Origin: Geosiphon pyriformis
Taxonomy: Eukaryota; Glomeromycota; Glomeromycetes; Archaeosporales; Geosiphonaceae
Assembly (NCBI GenBank): GCA_016748015.1
Contig: JAAOMT010000577.1
Span: 223,854-287,853, forward strand
Reading direction: 5' to 3'
DNA length: 64,000 nt
Part shown: piece after piece, positions 13,319-26,882 of the stretch
Layout: each line of letters starts with the position of its first letter
How positions within the stretch are numbered: the stretch's first letter is position 1
Position numbers and translations under genes: made by a program
Notes under the pieces: generated by a model
Told to the model about the DNA's origin: nothing
Database searches by the model: none
Seen by the model: only the letters and a program-made list of their open reading frames with translations

Positions 13319-13985
13319 TTTTAACAAGTAAAGCTCAATTATTATCTACTGCAATACAACAAAAAATGTTTTAAAGTAAATATGGCTCATAATTATTTTA
13401 TTGTTAATATCTTTTAACTTGTTATTCTTATCTGTAACAATAATATTTTTTATTTTATTTAAAATTAATTTATTTAATAATTGAATATGTAAATAAAAAA
13501 CCATAAAAAGCATGTAAAAATATACATGCAACTGTTAAATAGTTTAATATCAAGCCAGTTTATTTATTAAAATTAAATTAAATATAATATATAATATATA
13601 ATATATTTTAGAATATGAATTACAATATGTTCAAGTTAATTCAGATTATTAATAAAAAAGATTTGAATCACGAATTTTTTATAGAATCCCAGCAAGATTT
13701 CAAAATTCAGAAATTATTAAAAATGATATATGTTTTCGTATTTTTTTTGTAAAAAATTACATATAATTATGTTTTTTACAAAAGATTTTGTTGTTTTGTA
13801 ATAATTGCTATCATAAATTGACTATATAATGTTATTTTCCAAATTTTGGACTCAATGAATCATTAAACATGAGCAAAAATACATTGGTTCCAAGACTGTC
13901 TGAACTATATATACATGGTCACATTTTCATTTTCACTCAGTGTATAATTCACACAATCTGGGTGGTTCCAAAGTCGTTGCTCCTG
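10389..13985. other. intergenic, AT-rich
   Basis: No supported coding sequence on either strand. Composition becomes more AT-rich from about 12.4 kb, with many TTAATT-type words and short ATT runs (near 13091-13109 and 13277-13303). Confidence 0.55.
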
Positions 13986-14194
13986 ATGCAAAACAGAGCT
14001 CATAACATTCTCTTTCGTTCTAGGCTGACGCCGGAAGCCTACCCCCTTATAGGACTTGCAGTAGTAATATGGAGTTTAATTAGAAATGTGTAGGCTTTAA
14101 ATAAAAACCTATTAGTGATCACGCAGATCGAGACCGCACTCATGACGTAATGAACAAAAATTTCAAACTGTACATGACAGAAAGAGAACGCTAA
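13986..14194 (+). CDS. possible small B12D/MLRQ-like (complex I NDUFA4-like) gene
   Basis: An island of less AT-rich sequence. From the ATG at 13986 the frame reads MQNRAHNILFRSRLTPEAYP followed by LIGLAVVIW, resembling the xPExYPL plus hydrophobic segment of the B12D/NDUFA4 family of small mitochondrial inner-membrane proteins. The frame stops at 14091. A 53-bp intron (14074-14126, weak GTTTAA donor, CAG acceptor) would join it in phase to a charged tail, DRTHDVMNKNFKLYMTERER, ending at 14194, for about 59 residues. The family's usual region after the membrane segment is not obvious. It could also be a broken or misread gene. Low confidence. Confidence 0.35.
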
Positions 14195-14329
14195 ACAAAA
14201 TTATTGGAAAAATTCGAAAAAGGTCTTATTTAATGTATAAATAGTAATATACAAGTTATCAAAGGATTTTATTTAAAATAAGGAAATATACAGAGAAAAA
14301 TGAGTCAAAAGATAGATACAAAATATAAC

Positions 14330-14377
<48 letters not shown>

Positions 14378-15097
14378 ATAAAATTTAAACTAACGCGATA
14401 TTTAAAGGGGAGGATTTTAATTTTGTGCCGATAATTATACAAGAAAATATATGGGGAATCAGGCATTACTTAGGGATTGATTAAAAAGACTTAAAATAAA
14501 TGCTAATATCGTATTATGTTATAGGTTTAAAAATTTCTACATATAAGTTACTGTACATGTTTCAAAATATAGAAAAGTAAAATATTTAATAAGTAAAGCG
14601 AAAATAAAAAAGAGGAATTTTTAAGGAAATTTTTCGTTTCCCACTTTTCCCGTAATTTTTTTTGGTTTATATGAATGCATAATAAAAATTTGACGACTTT
14701 TTGGCATGGGTTTGTGTGAAAAAAGAATATTCGCAATTTAAAAACGATAACTGGAAAATGTCCGTGTGAAAAGGGAATAAGAATAAAGGGATTCATTTAC
14801 AGATGGGGAAAAGGAATCGAAATTGGTAATTATACTTTTTTAAAACAATCGAAAGGATTTCTTTAAAACACCCGGACTCCACCCAAAGATCCGTAAATGC
14901 AATAAAGAAAAATAGGAAAATAAATTACATGAAACGAAAATATTTTAGTTAGAGGATTGCGTCGAGAAAGATAATAATGGATAATAATATCACTGTAAAA
15001 CATCAGCTAATAATAAAATAAAGAGGGGAATGAAAACAAGGATATTTGTATAAAGAATTTTAAAAGGCAAGTAATAAAAATTTTCATCAAAAAAGTC
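14195..15097. other. intergenic
   Basis: Contains a (GA)n run and otherwise no supported gene. The minus-strand open frame at 14548-14796 is AT-biased and has no recognisable domain. Part of this stretch may be 3' UTR of the seven-transmembrane gene. Confidence 0.5.
14332..14373. repeat. (GA)n microsatellite
   Basis: About 21 uninterrupted GA units. Confidence 0.92.
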
Positions 15098-17146
15098 TCA
15101 TAGAATGAATGTTTTTGTAACAGTTTCGGTCGAAATTTTTTGCCGACTTTCGAATGACACTATTGGACTATTTGAATATTCTGGTGTAGGCGATGTAAGT
15201 ATATGGGCGGGAGCTAAAGGCACGAGTCCCGATAAATCACCAAATTTTTTATCTGAATCTGTTAGGTTGATAGTTTCACGTGACATTATTCGACTATCAA
15301 TGCTCATATCTGAGATTTGTGAATTATCTCCAAACATTGATAATTTTGATGCCGGCAATTGAATAGGACTGATCCGACCGATTGATGTGATGCTTGGTCT
15401 TGGATATACGTTTGTGACGCAGGCTGAAGTTTGATTTGGTGATTGCACTGAAGAAGAAAATTGGGATTTTATGAAAGTGGATTGACGAAGAAAATGAACA
15501 GGTTCCTTGTCGCTATAGGATTGAAATAAATTAGATTTAGAAACCTATTGTCAAATAATGAAATATAAAATATAATCATGCATACTTGAGCTCCTTTGCC
15601 AAAATTGTGATTATAAAGACATTTACGACAGGCACTTTTTTAAAAGAAAAAATTCAATGAGATTAATTTTTTAAATTTCCAAAGTAAGCCTTATTTAACG
15701 CATACCAATCAAAACCCAAAACGCTGCCAATGTACGAGAAATGAACGGTGATTTTTTTAAAATGCCCTCGCGGAACAGCGCAAAAAGCAATGAAGTTATG
15801 GCAAAGAATAAAAGGGTGATGAGTAGAAGATATAAAACACGTCGTAGCTAAAATGAAAATTATTTAAAAAGATTTGAGAATTGAGAAATTCAACATTAAT
15901 CTTGAATAAATTGATAGATAAAAATACAAACTTTTCTCAATCCATGCTCTAACCGATTTACTTTGAGTGGAGTGGCCCGACCACCTTCTTTAGTATCCTA
16001 TATTAATCAAGAGTTAAATAAATTTAAATTTTTCGATTTCCTCTAAAAAATTCCCAATATGAATTACAAAAATTTATCAAAACTACCTTGATATGCTTGT
16101 CTAATATATCGGTTAATCGCTTGCCAAAATACAATAAACCACAAATAAGGAACCAACAGAAAAAGCTCCATGCAAAATAATGAACTTTAATAAGTAGTTT
16201 TGACAAGTCCTTTTTGCCTTGATCAAGGAAGAAACCGCTGAGGATCGCAAAAGTATTCAAGAAAACGATAGGTCCGAGGAGGACAAAGAACCCGAAAGCA
16301 TCGACCATCGCTGGACGAGGTACCCAGATGCCTTTAGATTGACCGTTTGGTGTTCGGGTATATGAATTAATTCGTCTTGGGATGGCATGAGATTTTGGAA
16401 TGGTGTAAATCAAGCCAATAAGGTAGATTGCGATCCCAGCCAAAGCAATTGTGAATGTTATGTCGTGAAAGACTAATTAAATATAATGATCAATTTAGTG
16501 GCCGGGAAGGTTGGAAAAAAATTAAAATGAGATTGAATTTACATTCTTTCCAGGAATTTTGGTCAAGGTAATTACTAAGCAAGCAGACCGAGTAAAGCAA
16601 ACGTCCTAAAATCGTCCAATAATATTGATCAATTAATCGTATTCTTTGATTAAGAATTTCAAAATTTTGCTACTTTCTTGTTCAGCTTACCAGCAACATG
16701 AAATAAATTTAGCAACAAGAAACCTTCCAATGGTCTTGGTTTCAATATCCCCATCTCTTTTAAAGGGTCACTTGAAATGAGCCTTTGACCTCTTACAGTT
16801 GTTCTCCATATTAATAGGCCCGTAAGCATTAGGAAAACAATGAAACATGCCACTACATTAATGAGATAAAGATCCCGTAGAAAAACTTTTTCAGAAGGAC
16901 AACCTTTAATAAAGAAAGTTTTTATTATTTAAAAGGGTAAATACAAGATCAATAGCAAAGAAAATTTATGCACACTGTATTAAGTCTAAACCCTAAAATA
17001 GTTCTGGATCCCTTTTACAGCTCGTGAAAAAGCCGCTTACCTTCTAATTGTACTCGCCAGTCGCATACACAAGATTGAGATCCGGGTAAATCACCTGCAC
17101 CACATAAAACCTCGACATTTGTGAGATTGGTACTGGAACCACTCAT
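15098..17146 (-). CDS. seven-transmembrane receptor-like protein
   Basis: Eight exons on the minus strand (17146-17041, 16903-16691, 16605-16543, 16472-16087, 15997-15932, 15847-15706, 15634-15586, 15512-15098) join in phase to 479 residues. The short N-terminus has four Cys (VLCGAG, SCVCDW, EGCP). Seven hydrophobic segments follow, for example INVVACFIVFLMLTGLLIW, ITFTIALAGIAIYLIGLIY, GFFVLLGPIVFLNTFAILSG, VHYFAWSFFCWFLICGLLYF, VLYLLLITLLFFAITSLLFA and VLIVPVVNVFIITILA. The last ~145 residues are a hydrophilic Ser/Thr/Pro-rich tail. This is the topology of a G-protein-coupled-receptor-type protein with an extracellular N-terminus and a cytosolic tail. I do not recognise the family, and the ligand is unknown. 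Two weaker donors (GTTTGT after exon 5, GTATGC after exon 7) are the least certain parts. Confidence 0.75.
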
Positions 17147-19199
17147 CTCGTCTCGTTTGTAAGTAATAATGTTAAGTGAATGCGTATTTGTTTTTTGATG
17201 ATCGCTGACAGTGATTGAAGATTATGATGTTGTTAAAGGTGTCAAAGTTGAAAGAAAGTTAAGTGCTATCTTGAGCTTTTTTCCGAGTCTTGCGAAAGAA
17301 ATTTCAATCAAGTAGGTAAAGTTGGATAGCCCAATGCACGTGAAAGAGGATTTGATGTTAACAAAATGACAATAGGAAAGGCGAAGAAGAGAATTTTAAA
17401 GGAAGTTATTTGATCCGCGAAATGAATTTTGGCGGATTGTTCATAATTTAGTTTTTCAAAATGAGAGATATTGGGACCTTTTATCCATTGAAAAATATTT
17501 AAGAACAAAAAATATTCATAATGCCGATGATTTTTAGCTTAAAAATTTTCTGGGTTGTGTTTCAAATAATAACCAATATCAGTCTACAAAAAGTGGCATT
17601 GCAATGAGCGAGCGAATCATTGGTTGATTGAAGGTTTGAACATCTGCATCTATAAATGCACGCCTTTAACTTCATGTAGAGTAACAACTCCCTTTGCATG
17701 TTAATTCTTTCCCTACGATCATTGATCTTCCATTGTTTCTTTTTGTTTGTTTGCATGATAGTCTGTTTGTTTGCAAATTTAACCTGGTTTTAAATTTGAT
17801 TTAATCTTTTACATTTTTGGCAAATTTTTGAATGCTCTTTCGTTATCGCAGATTTTATGTTAGAACCCCTTTTTATGTCGGATTTTGTAAAAGAAACCTT
17901 TAATCCTGTGTCAATTATAATATTTTTTAAAGGTTTAAAAGTTTAAATTGAATCATTTATTTTCCATTTTAACTTATTATTAGGTAACCAATTTTCAAAA
18001 AAAAAATAATAATAATAATAATTCCCGGGTTGGTAAATAACTAAAAGATTTTCTATTGATTCACTTAATAGGAAAATGGTTTCAAAAATTTTTTTAAATC
18101 TATTCAAATAACGAATCTTTTTAAGAAATTATGTCAGCACATTATTCAGGAGATCATTATCATTTATTCCACATTTTAATTTCTGTCGTTCTTTATTTAT
18201 CTTATAGACATTATTCTAAACTCGTTTGACATGCAAGAAAGATTTTACAATTGACTTTTTTCCTGTCACACGTGGCGAATTTATCTCAAAATGATTTTTT
18301 TTAATTTTTGCTCATTGATACTGGTATTATCGATGAATTGAACAAAATTTTAAGATTCAGTTAAAAGAGATATTCTACTTTTTATATTAGTTTGTCAATT
18401 TGATCAATCAAAATTTTGATTAGTATATTTTTCTTATATAAAAACTTCAATCAGGAAATGGAACAGGAACTTTGAGTAAAGGTTTTTTAAAAGTTTTATT
18501 TGTTATGTAACCATTATTCCAAAAAAAATAAAAAAACAATTTTTTTTGGCATGTGCTACATCTTGCATATCCTAATAATCCCGAAGATTTGTTATTTTTT
18601 GGTAAGCAGCTGTGGTGATGGTATACTTGAATTGGTAATTTTTCAAACTCCACTCAAAAAAATGAGTTATGCAACATGAGATGATAAGATGAGATCAGTG
18701 ATACAATGGAGTTTCCGAAACCTGGAATATTTGCTTGTGTTGTCACCATTGATGCTATTTTAGGCATTCAACAGAGGAGGTTTGTTGGACAAATCTAACT
18801 TTTTTTAGGTTAAAATATGGAAAAAAAGCTCCCTACAATGCAGCAAGGTGACGTATTTCTGTGGTTAAAGGTGAATAAAAATACGTGCATACCCAAGTAG
18901 AAATGAACGAAAATTTTTGCCTTTTTAAAACTCAACTTTAGGATAGCGAATAGGAGAGTGAAAGCCATGAATGTTATCCTTTGAAGACATTATTGGTCAC
19001 TTATGAGTGATCATCTCATTTTCATACAAGGCAAAAATCTATGCTTTACTAAAAGCCAACTTCAAAAATTGAAATGCATGCCTTTATTATTCCTCTGCTA
19101 ATTGGTGAAAAATTTCTAAATGAACAATTTCAGGTCTTAATTAAAAGTTATTTTGCTCGCATGGAATACAATCATACAAAATCAATTTGAAAATCTTTC
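17147..19199. other. intergenic
   Basis: No supported gene. Small minus-strand frames (17308-17508, 17562-17756, 18447-18653) show no domain and lack exon-like partners. Confidence 0.5.
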
Positions 19200-22100
19200 A
19201 TATTTTTTTTACAGTATAAATTAAAGAGGAAATTTAAAATTTTTTCATAACCTAAAAATAATAGAATATTACTTTCTCAGAATTTAAGTTTTAAGGTTTT
19301 TCGGTAATCCATAAACTTAAAAATAAAAAATAAACTTTGATGGTTTTGAGATGCTTTGTTTATAAAAATTACAAAAAAAAATTAATTAATGTTATGATAG
19401 TTTTATATTGAAACTTAAAAAATATAAATGACGCTAAATAAAATTTTAAAATATGTGATACAATGATACAATGATACAATATATACAATACAAAATATTC
19501 ATAAATTATAATAACTTTATTTAACATCTATTTATATATTTATTATAACAAAATCGTTAAAGATTAAAAAACTAAATTGTATATAAAGATTTTAAATTAA
19601 TAATAATTATAAATGATAAAAAAGCTAACTTTAAAATACTTGTATTTAATAAATTTTTAAAAACTTAATTTTTTTCTTAAATGTTAAGTTTAATAAATTT
19701 TATTTTTTTCATTTATATGGTTAAAACATTATTATTATTATTATTATAGATTTTTTAAATTTTTTTAAATCGGAATTTTTTTTTAGATTTTTATTAATAA
19801 TATGAAATATATTTTAAATTTTTATTAATATTAAATATAAACTAAATAATAATAAATAGAAATAATTAAAATCTATTGGTTTAAAACACTAAAGTTTTAT
19901 TAATTATTTATAAAATTTAAACAATTTTTTTTTAATCATTATTTTCAAAATTTTTATATTTTATAATAATTAATTTGTTGTTTTTGAATTTTTATTTTGT
20001 TGTTTATTAATTAATTAACTTTATTGGTAAGATTTAATAATGTTATAAACAATGTTATCTTCTAAAATTAAAATATTAAAATATTCTTAATTAAAAAACT
20101 TTTAAATAAATATACTCCATTATTAATTGAATTAAATTATTATAAATTTCAAAAATAAAATTTTTTATTTTTTATTTAATGTTTTTATTAAATGTGTTTT
20201 AACTACTATTTATATATAGAAATATTTTATGTAGTTTTTGTATGGGATTAGCAGCCAAAATTATAAAAATTAGCAAAAACCAGATATAATTCTACCAAAA
20301 AATTAAAAACTAAACTAAATACTTTTAATATTATGAGTATTAATTTTTCAAACTTAATTAATTAGTAGTTAATTAACTTTAAAATTATTAATTAGTTATA
20401 TAATAACAAATTTTGTTAATTAGAATTTTGGTTAAAATATATTTGTTTTGATGAATTGTGTATTTATTTTAAATATTAAAACTTCTAAATTATTTAATAT
20501 TTTAACAAACTATAAAGTATTTAAATAAACTTTTCAATATTATTTAGTTTAGAATATTATATAAATTAATTATAATATTAAATTATATTTGTAAATTATA
20601 TAAATTAAATTGCAAATAAAATAAAAATTAAATAATTTATGTTAATCAATAATAAAATTAAATTTTAACTAATAATAAAATTTTATTGTATATATATTTA
20701 CATAATAATAAATAAATAAATAAATTTTTATGCAAAGTTTTATTATATAAATTTGCAATTTTGTTATTTTTTTGCTTATAATTTTAATTATTAAATAATT
20801 ATTTAAATAATTATTTAAATACCAAATTATAATAATATATATTTTACTTTTTTTATTGCTTAATAAGTATAATTCAATTATTATTTAATATAATACAGCA
20901 TTAAAATATTCTAATATAATTTATGTTTTTTTTATATTTAAACAATTATTTAAACTGATTAAAATATTTTTATTTAAACCAAAATATATATTATAATTTT
21001 CTATAATATTAAGTATTTTTATTATATTTATAAATAATACAACAGAAAAACTATTAACAAATTTTATTATAAATTATTTACATACAAAATATTATAATTT
21101 TTTATTATAATTTTAAATAAAAATTTGAGCAATTAAATATACGTTTTATAACCAATTACTATTTTATAAACAAAATTAATTAATTTTATTATTATAATCT
21201 TTATTAAAAATTAACTAAGCATAAAACTTTTACTTATTATTATATACATATTATTATTGTTGGCTTTTAAAAAAAACATAAATTAATTATAACTATATTG
21301 GTAAATTCAAAAAACATAAGAAAATTAAAATATTAAACCAATATAATATAATACCAATTAATATTACAATTAAAAACAAATTAATAATCTTAATATTAAG
21401 CTTAATTTTTCAATAAATTTTTTTTAATTATGTTAAAAAAATATTAAACATTAATAAAAATAATTTTATTATTAAATCTTTAAAAACATAATTTTTTCTG
21501 TTAAAATATTAGTTATTTTATTCTTTATATTAAAATATTTTTTAATTTTATATTATTTTATAGAAATTATTTTAATAAAAATAATATTAATTAATATCTT
21601 TCTATTTAGCAATAGTTGTAAAAATTAAATACTACCAAAAATAGTTTTATAAATATTTAACAATAATTAATTATTTAAATAAATAATAATCTTACTTAAA
21701 ACTAATAAACATATAAAAACCAAAATTATAATTTACAATTTAACTAATATAAATAATAACAAATCATTTATTTCTAAATTCAAGTTAACAAAATAAACTG
21801 TAATACTAATTATTATATCAAATTATTAGTAAATACTAAAACTTTATTTAAATAAACTTTATTTAAATTAAATTAAATAATTATAAAACTTTAATATTAA
21901 ATATATTTTTTCTATATAAAATGCTAAATATAAACAACTTTTATTTAACAAGATTATCTTTTAAAATAAAATCAAATTATGTATAAACCAATTAAAAATT
22001 GGGTTTTTAAGATTTAAATACTTTAAATATTAAAATTTTTTTTAAGTAAAACACAAGTTATAATTGTTTAAAAACTGATTAAAAAAAACAATTTTATATC

Positions 22101-23280
22101 TTTTAAGAGATTATATAATACTAAAATATTTAGTTTGTTTTAAAACAAAATATTATTACAAAAACAAAAAAATTGAATATACTATTTATTAAAATTAACT
22201 TATAATTTATAAAAACTTTTATTATTTTTGCCAAAAAGTTATTAAACAAACAAATTTTTAATCTTATAAAAAACTGTAATAAATTCTAAAACACTTTACT
22301 TAAACTCTGTAAATTTATTAACTCATGCTTAAAAAATTATTTAAAAAACTCAATACAAAAAATACTATTTTCTTAGTTTAAATCTGCTTAAAAATTCTCA
22401 ATTTATACAAAGAAAAATAATATAATACTTTTTAGCATAAAACTAAATTATAACTTATAAATTAACAATAAATTACAAAACAATTAAGACTAAGTAAAAA
22501 AAACTGCTTATTTATGTTAGTTTTTTTCAAATTAAGCTTAAATAGTCTTTTAATTACAATTTTAGTAAGTATTTTTCTGTTACTGTTATTGAATAAAAGT
22601 ACAAAATTGTTTTTATAAAAAAGCAGATTGGTATTTTTAGAAAAGTTGTGAATAACTTAAATGAAAAAATAATTAAATTTAAAGTTAAATATAATATAAA
22701 TAGATTATTTAATAATAAAATAAATAATAATAATAAAATATTTTTTATTAATGAAAAAAATTTTGCTAAAATAATAATTTTATGGAAGTTTTAAGTCTCA
22801 AACATTAAGTTTAATGCTAATATAATTACTAAATAGTTAAGAGTTTGGTTTAAAATAACAATAGTTTGGTATATATTATGTATAAAATAAGTATTATCTT
22901 TTTTAGAATCAGCTTAATGTTGTCTTAACATAAGTTTAAGTGGCTGATTACGTGTTAAAATTGTATAATCCATATTTATAATTATAATATCTTTGTAAAT
23001 TGTATAGACAGTAAAAAAATCATATTTTATTAAAGCATATAAAAAATATCAATTGCAATTAAAAATATTATTTTTTGTCAAATTGATTTAAAAAACTATT
23101 AAGATTAATATTTCTTCAAATTATTATTATTTAGAATAAATAAATATACTGAAAAATTTTCAGAAAGTTAAGATAATTCAAATAGAATTATTATTATTAT
23201 TTTCATTTAACAATTAAAACATTATACAATATATAAAAATAAGGTTTAATACTTGTACTTGACTTATTTTAAATAATATA
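19200..23280. other. extremely AT-rich block
   Basis: A continuous stretch of about 4 kb in which C and G are visibly scarcer than in flanking intergenic DNA and no open frame of note survives on any strand. Long runs consist only of T/A words such as TTAATTA and AAATATT. It ends abruptly at a 39-bp minisatellite. It could be heavily decayed transposon DNA or a structural AT isochore; the sequence alone does not tell. Confidence 0.7.
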
Positions 23281-23434
23281 AATTAATGTTAGCTTAATAA
23301 ATTAACAATATTACATGTAAATTAATGTTAGCTTAATAAATTAACAATATTACATGTAAATTAATGTTAGCTTAATAAATTAACAATATTACATGTAAAG
23401 TAATGTTAGCTTAATAAATTAGCAATATTAAATA
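23281..23434. repeat. 39-bp minisatellite, four copies
   Basis: Copies start at 23281, 23320, 23359 and 23398 with a 39-bp period. Each contains TTAATGTTAGCTTAATAAAT and ends in ACATGTA. The first three are nearly identical; the fourth begins AAGTAATG and is diverged and slightly shorter. Confidence 0.92.
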
Positions 23435-24060
23435 TAAAAAATCATATTTTTCCATATTAATATTTTCCAATACCTTAACAATACAAACATAAAACAATAT
23501 TAAACAAACCACAATAGGATCTAATAAACACCATAGTTATGTGAACATTATCATTTCTCACCCACCTTCACATAAGAGAGACCATACAATACAGCTAAAC
23601 TTGTAGACCATAACGGGATCTAATGAACATCATAAAATGAGCAGGACGCATGCACTCACCATAATTGTGAAAGTAGATTTTTCCTTCTTGGGACTTAATA
23701 AAGCTCTTTATACTGCCTGTCAGAAATGAAAATAAAAAGATACTTGTCATAAAAACATTGAGTAAATGTTTGTGCCTCCAGACAAAAATTTCTTGTAAAA
23801 TCATCTGGGCCTTTTACAATATTTGGTTGTAATCAAGAAACCAGTACTTTTCTACCACAATTTTCTTAAAATATTGTCTCAAAAAGACGTTTTTCTTCAC
23901 GTTTTCTGAATTTATATGTTTTTAAACGGGTTAACGTCAGACAACAAAGTATTAAAATTTCCAATATGATACACATGACTTGAATTTGTATAAAAATGTA
24001 TGCTAACAAAAATATTTTGTATTTTAATTATGTTGAAAATTATTTAAAATGAGATTAAGG
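23435..24060. other. intergenic with a duplicated short motif
   Basis: No gene supported. Two similar segments lie about 98 bp apart: GGATCTAATAAACACCATAG (near 23517) and GGATCTAATGAACATCATAA (near 23615). They may be the end of a degraded element. The minus-strand frame 23595-23804 has no domain I recognise. Confidence 0.5.
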
Positions 24061-24209
24061 GGCGAATTACGGTATTGTAGCGAATGGAGTATTATGGCAA
24101 ATAAATTCGGGTACGAGAATAAGACGCGTGAAAGTATGAAATTTTTTTACTTGAACAAATGGCATTTTTATCACAAATTATTAACTTCACCACAATACCA
24201 TAATTCGCC
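24061..24209. mobile_element. MITE-like element with 18-bp terminal inverted repeats
   Basis: The left end reads GGCGAATTACGGTATTGT (24061-24078). The right end (24192-24209) is ACAATACCATAATTCGCC, whose reverse complement GGCGAATTATGGTATTGT matches at 17 of 18 positions. The element is 149 bp, has no coding capacity and is less AT-rich than its flanks. I do not see a clear target-site duplication. It is best read as a short non-autonomous DNA transposon; the superfamily is unknown. Confidence 0.72.
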
Positions 24210-26859
24210 AAAATAACACATTAAATTATAATATGTGATATATTTTGTATTTATAATTAGATGAAAATTATATGAACAGACAAAGAATAAATTCAGAGTA
24301 AAATAATATATTGCAAAGTAAAATGTATTGAACATAATCATTTTTTAAAAGTTGTGTTTTATGTTTTTGTTATTCATGATTATATAGCTGAAAATTTTCA
24401 GGCTACTTATTTTGGAATTATTTTTAATTAAATCTTGAATTAAAAATTTTTTTTGATTAATAACAAATAAGTCATCGATTTTAACAAGAATTGAAAGCAC
24501 AAGGAATCGGACTTTTTTATATTTTTATATTAATGAATGCTTTTTAGTAGTGTAGTTTAATACGACAAAGAACCAAAAAACCAATTTAAAGAAGCTTTTA
24601 ATCCTGATTTCCGATGGAAGAACTAGATGGTTCTAATTTAGCGGTGATGATGATAATGATGATAATGATAATGATGATAATGATAATGATGATAATGATA
24701 ATGATGATGATGATAATGATGATGATGATTTAATCAACACTTCGCTCCCACGATTACCAGGAACGGACCAATTACGACAAAAAGACCCAAAGTTATCATC
24801 AAAAACTGTTGTTTATGTAAATATTTTGATATAAAGAACATATGGAAATTCAACTTCGACGATCCTCGATTACTTATCAAAAATTTTGAATAAAGAAAGA
24901 GGTAAAATCTTCAACTTATAAGATGAAAAAGTTGTAGTGGAAACTATTAAAATATTGTGTCGAAAGTGGTACTTGAACGTTTTATTAAAAAGTTGTTGTA
25001 GAAATTCAAATCATTCAATTATATCAGTTTATATGGATTGTGAAAAGATGGTCTTTTTAGATACTTTGAGATGATAAAAATCATATTTATCTAGAATAAT
25101 TTATATCTCAAAAAGTCCTAATTCAAATTTAAATGTTTTATTTTTTCTCTTTAAAAAATTTATTATAGCCTAATGTGAATTCATTTAGATATTCATCACA
25201 TATATTATTTAATTTAAATCAATTATTTTGAAAAAAGAAAAAAAAACCGATCGATATCACTGTGCGATCATAGTAATTATTTAAATTGCTTCCCATATAT
25301 AAACTTCTTTTAGAATGTTGAATGAACCGAATAAGTAATTTATTTTTGATATTGAGTCAATTGGTTTTTATTAATCTTTGAATAGACTAGTTTAATTTTT
25401 GATTGTTTACATAATTAACGCTGTAATCATAAAATTTAGCTCTTATTGGATTGGGGTTCCTTACTTAATCATTATAGAGGGAATAATGATTTAAATTTAT
25501 CGCATTAATACCGTTTTAGGGAAAAAAAGAAAGAAGAATATTTTTTAAAAAATTCTAAAAATTAAAATCTTAAAATAAGCAGTGAAAAAATCTAAAATCG
25601 ATTGGACACAAAGACAAAAAAGTTTCTCATTATATGTACATGCATAATCTTTTTTCGGGAGCTGATTGGCCGTCATAATTTCTCGTTAGAATTCTCGAGT
25701 TTCAAGTTATTCGTCTCAGAATATTCTTATAACGCACTTTCTATTCAATTGTTATAAGTCATTTTTCGAAATTAAATTTAGTTTAGTTTTATATAAGGTT
25801 TAAAATTTTTTAAAGTTTACCAAAAATGAAACTAAACACAGATTCATGTTGGAAAAATTGGAAAATTGTTCGAGCTACCTACAAAATATTAATAGCTTTC
25901 AAATTCTGACAGCCTTGATACTCTGTTATAACGAAACAATATTTTAAAAAATTTAAAATTTCCTCACTTTATAGAAAAAAAAGTAGTACAAAAGAAGGAT
26001 ATTTGGTTTTAATAATTATTTATTTGAATATAAAAAAATAACCTTTTAATGTAATTTTTAAAATGATAAATAAATGGCCTTCCTAGTAATATTGCGTTTA
26101 ATTTTTTTAAAAACAATTTTCTTGAATTCAAAATCATGACCAATTTTTTTTATTTTTTATTTTATAAATTATAAAGTTTTATTTCACACCAAAAAACTTT
26201 ATTTAAAAAAAGTTTTTAAAACAAAAATTTTAATTGAATTTAAAATATATATATGTTTCAATTAATGATATTTTGAATTTTTGAAAATAAAATATATCTA
26301 AATTGGAATTAATAAAAAATTAGTACTAAAAAATAAACTGAAATAAAAAAAAATTATAATTCATAATTCATAATTTATATTTGTTTGTTTTTTATCTTTT
26401 TCTAAAGTAAAAAAAAAAAAATGTTTATTTCAATTTTTTTCTCAAAATAATAATCATTTTATCAGCTTTTATGAATAATTCAATTTAACTGAAAAAAATT
26501 ATAGCTTTTAAATCTATTGCAATAACTTAAAATTAATTATAAAAAAAACCATTCAATCTATATACTATATTTATATGTCTAATTTTTATTTTTAATAATT
26601 AATATTAAAATATTTACTTGGGAAATTTAATTTTAACTTGATTACATAAAATAAAAGTGTAAATTTTATTTTTATTTTTAGTCCTTTTACTAATTTTTTT
26701 TTATAATACAGAAATAAAATCTGCATTAGTCGCATTGAATAATCAAATCAGTGTTTTAAAATTTAATTTTTTTTTCTAATCAGATTTACAAAAATGAAAT
26801 CTTTTTAAATCAAAAAAAATATTTGATAAAAAAATCATTTATTAAAGGAATTGAAGAAT
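24210..26859. other. intergenic
   Basis: No supported gene. It includes the GAT/AAT repeat at 24645-24730. Short frames here are AT-driven. Confidence 0.55.
24645..24730. repeat. (GATGATAAT)n compound microsatellite
   Basis: Alternating GAT and AAT triplets with a rough 12-15 bp higher-order pattern, then a pure GAT run. Confidence 0.9.
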
Positions 26860-26880
26860 CAAATATATATATATATATAT
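26860..26880. repeat. (TA)n immediately 3' of the fucosyltransferase-like gene
   Basis: Alternating AT run ending three bases before the stop codon of the minus-strand gene. Confidence 0.85.
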
Positions 26881-26882
26881 TG

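Noticed and set aside
14548-14796. 82-codon minus-strand frame
   Set aside because: Composition follows AT bias and I recognise no domain; no in-phase neighbouring exon.
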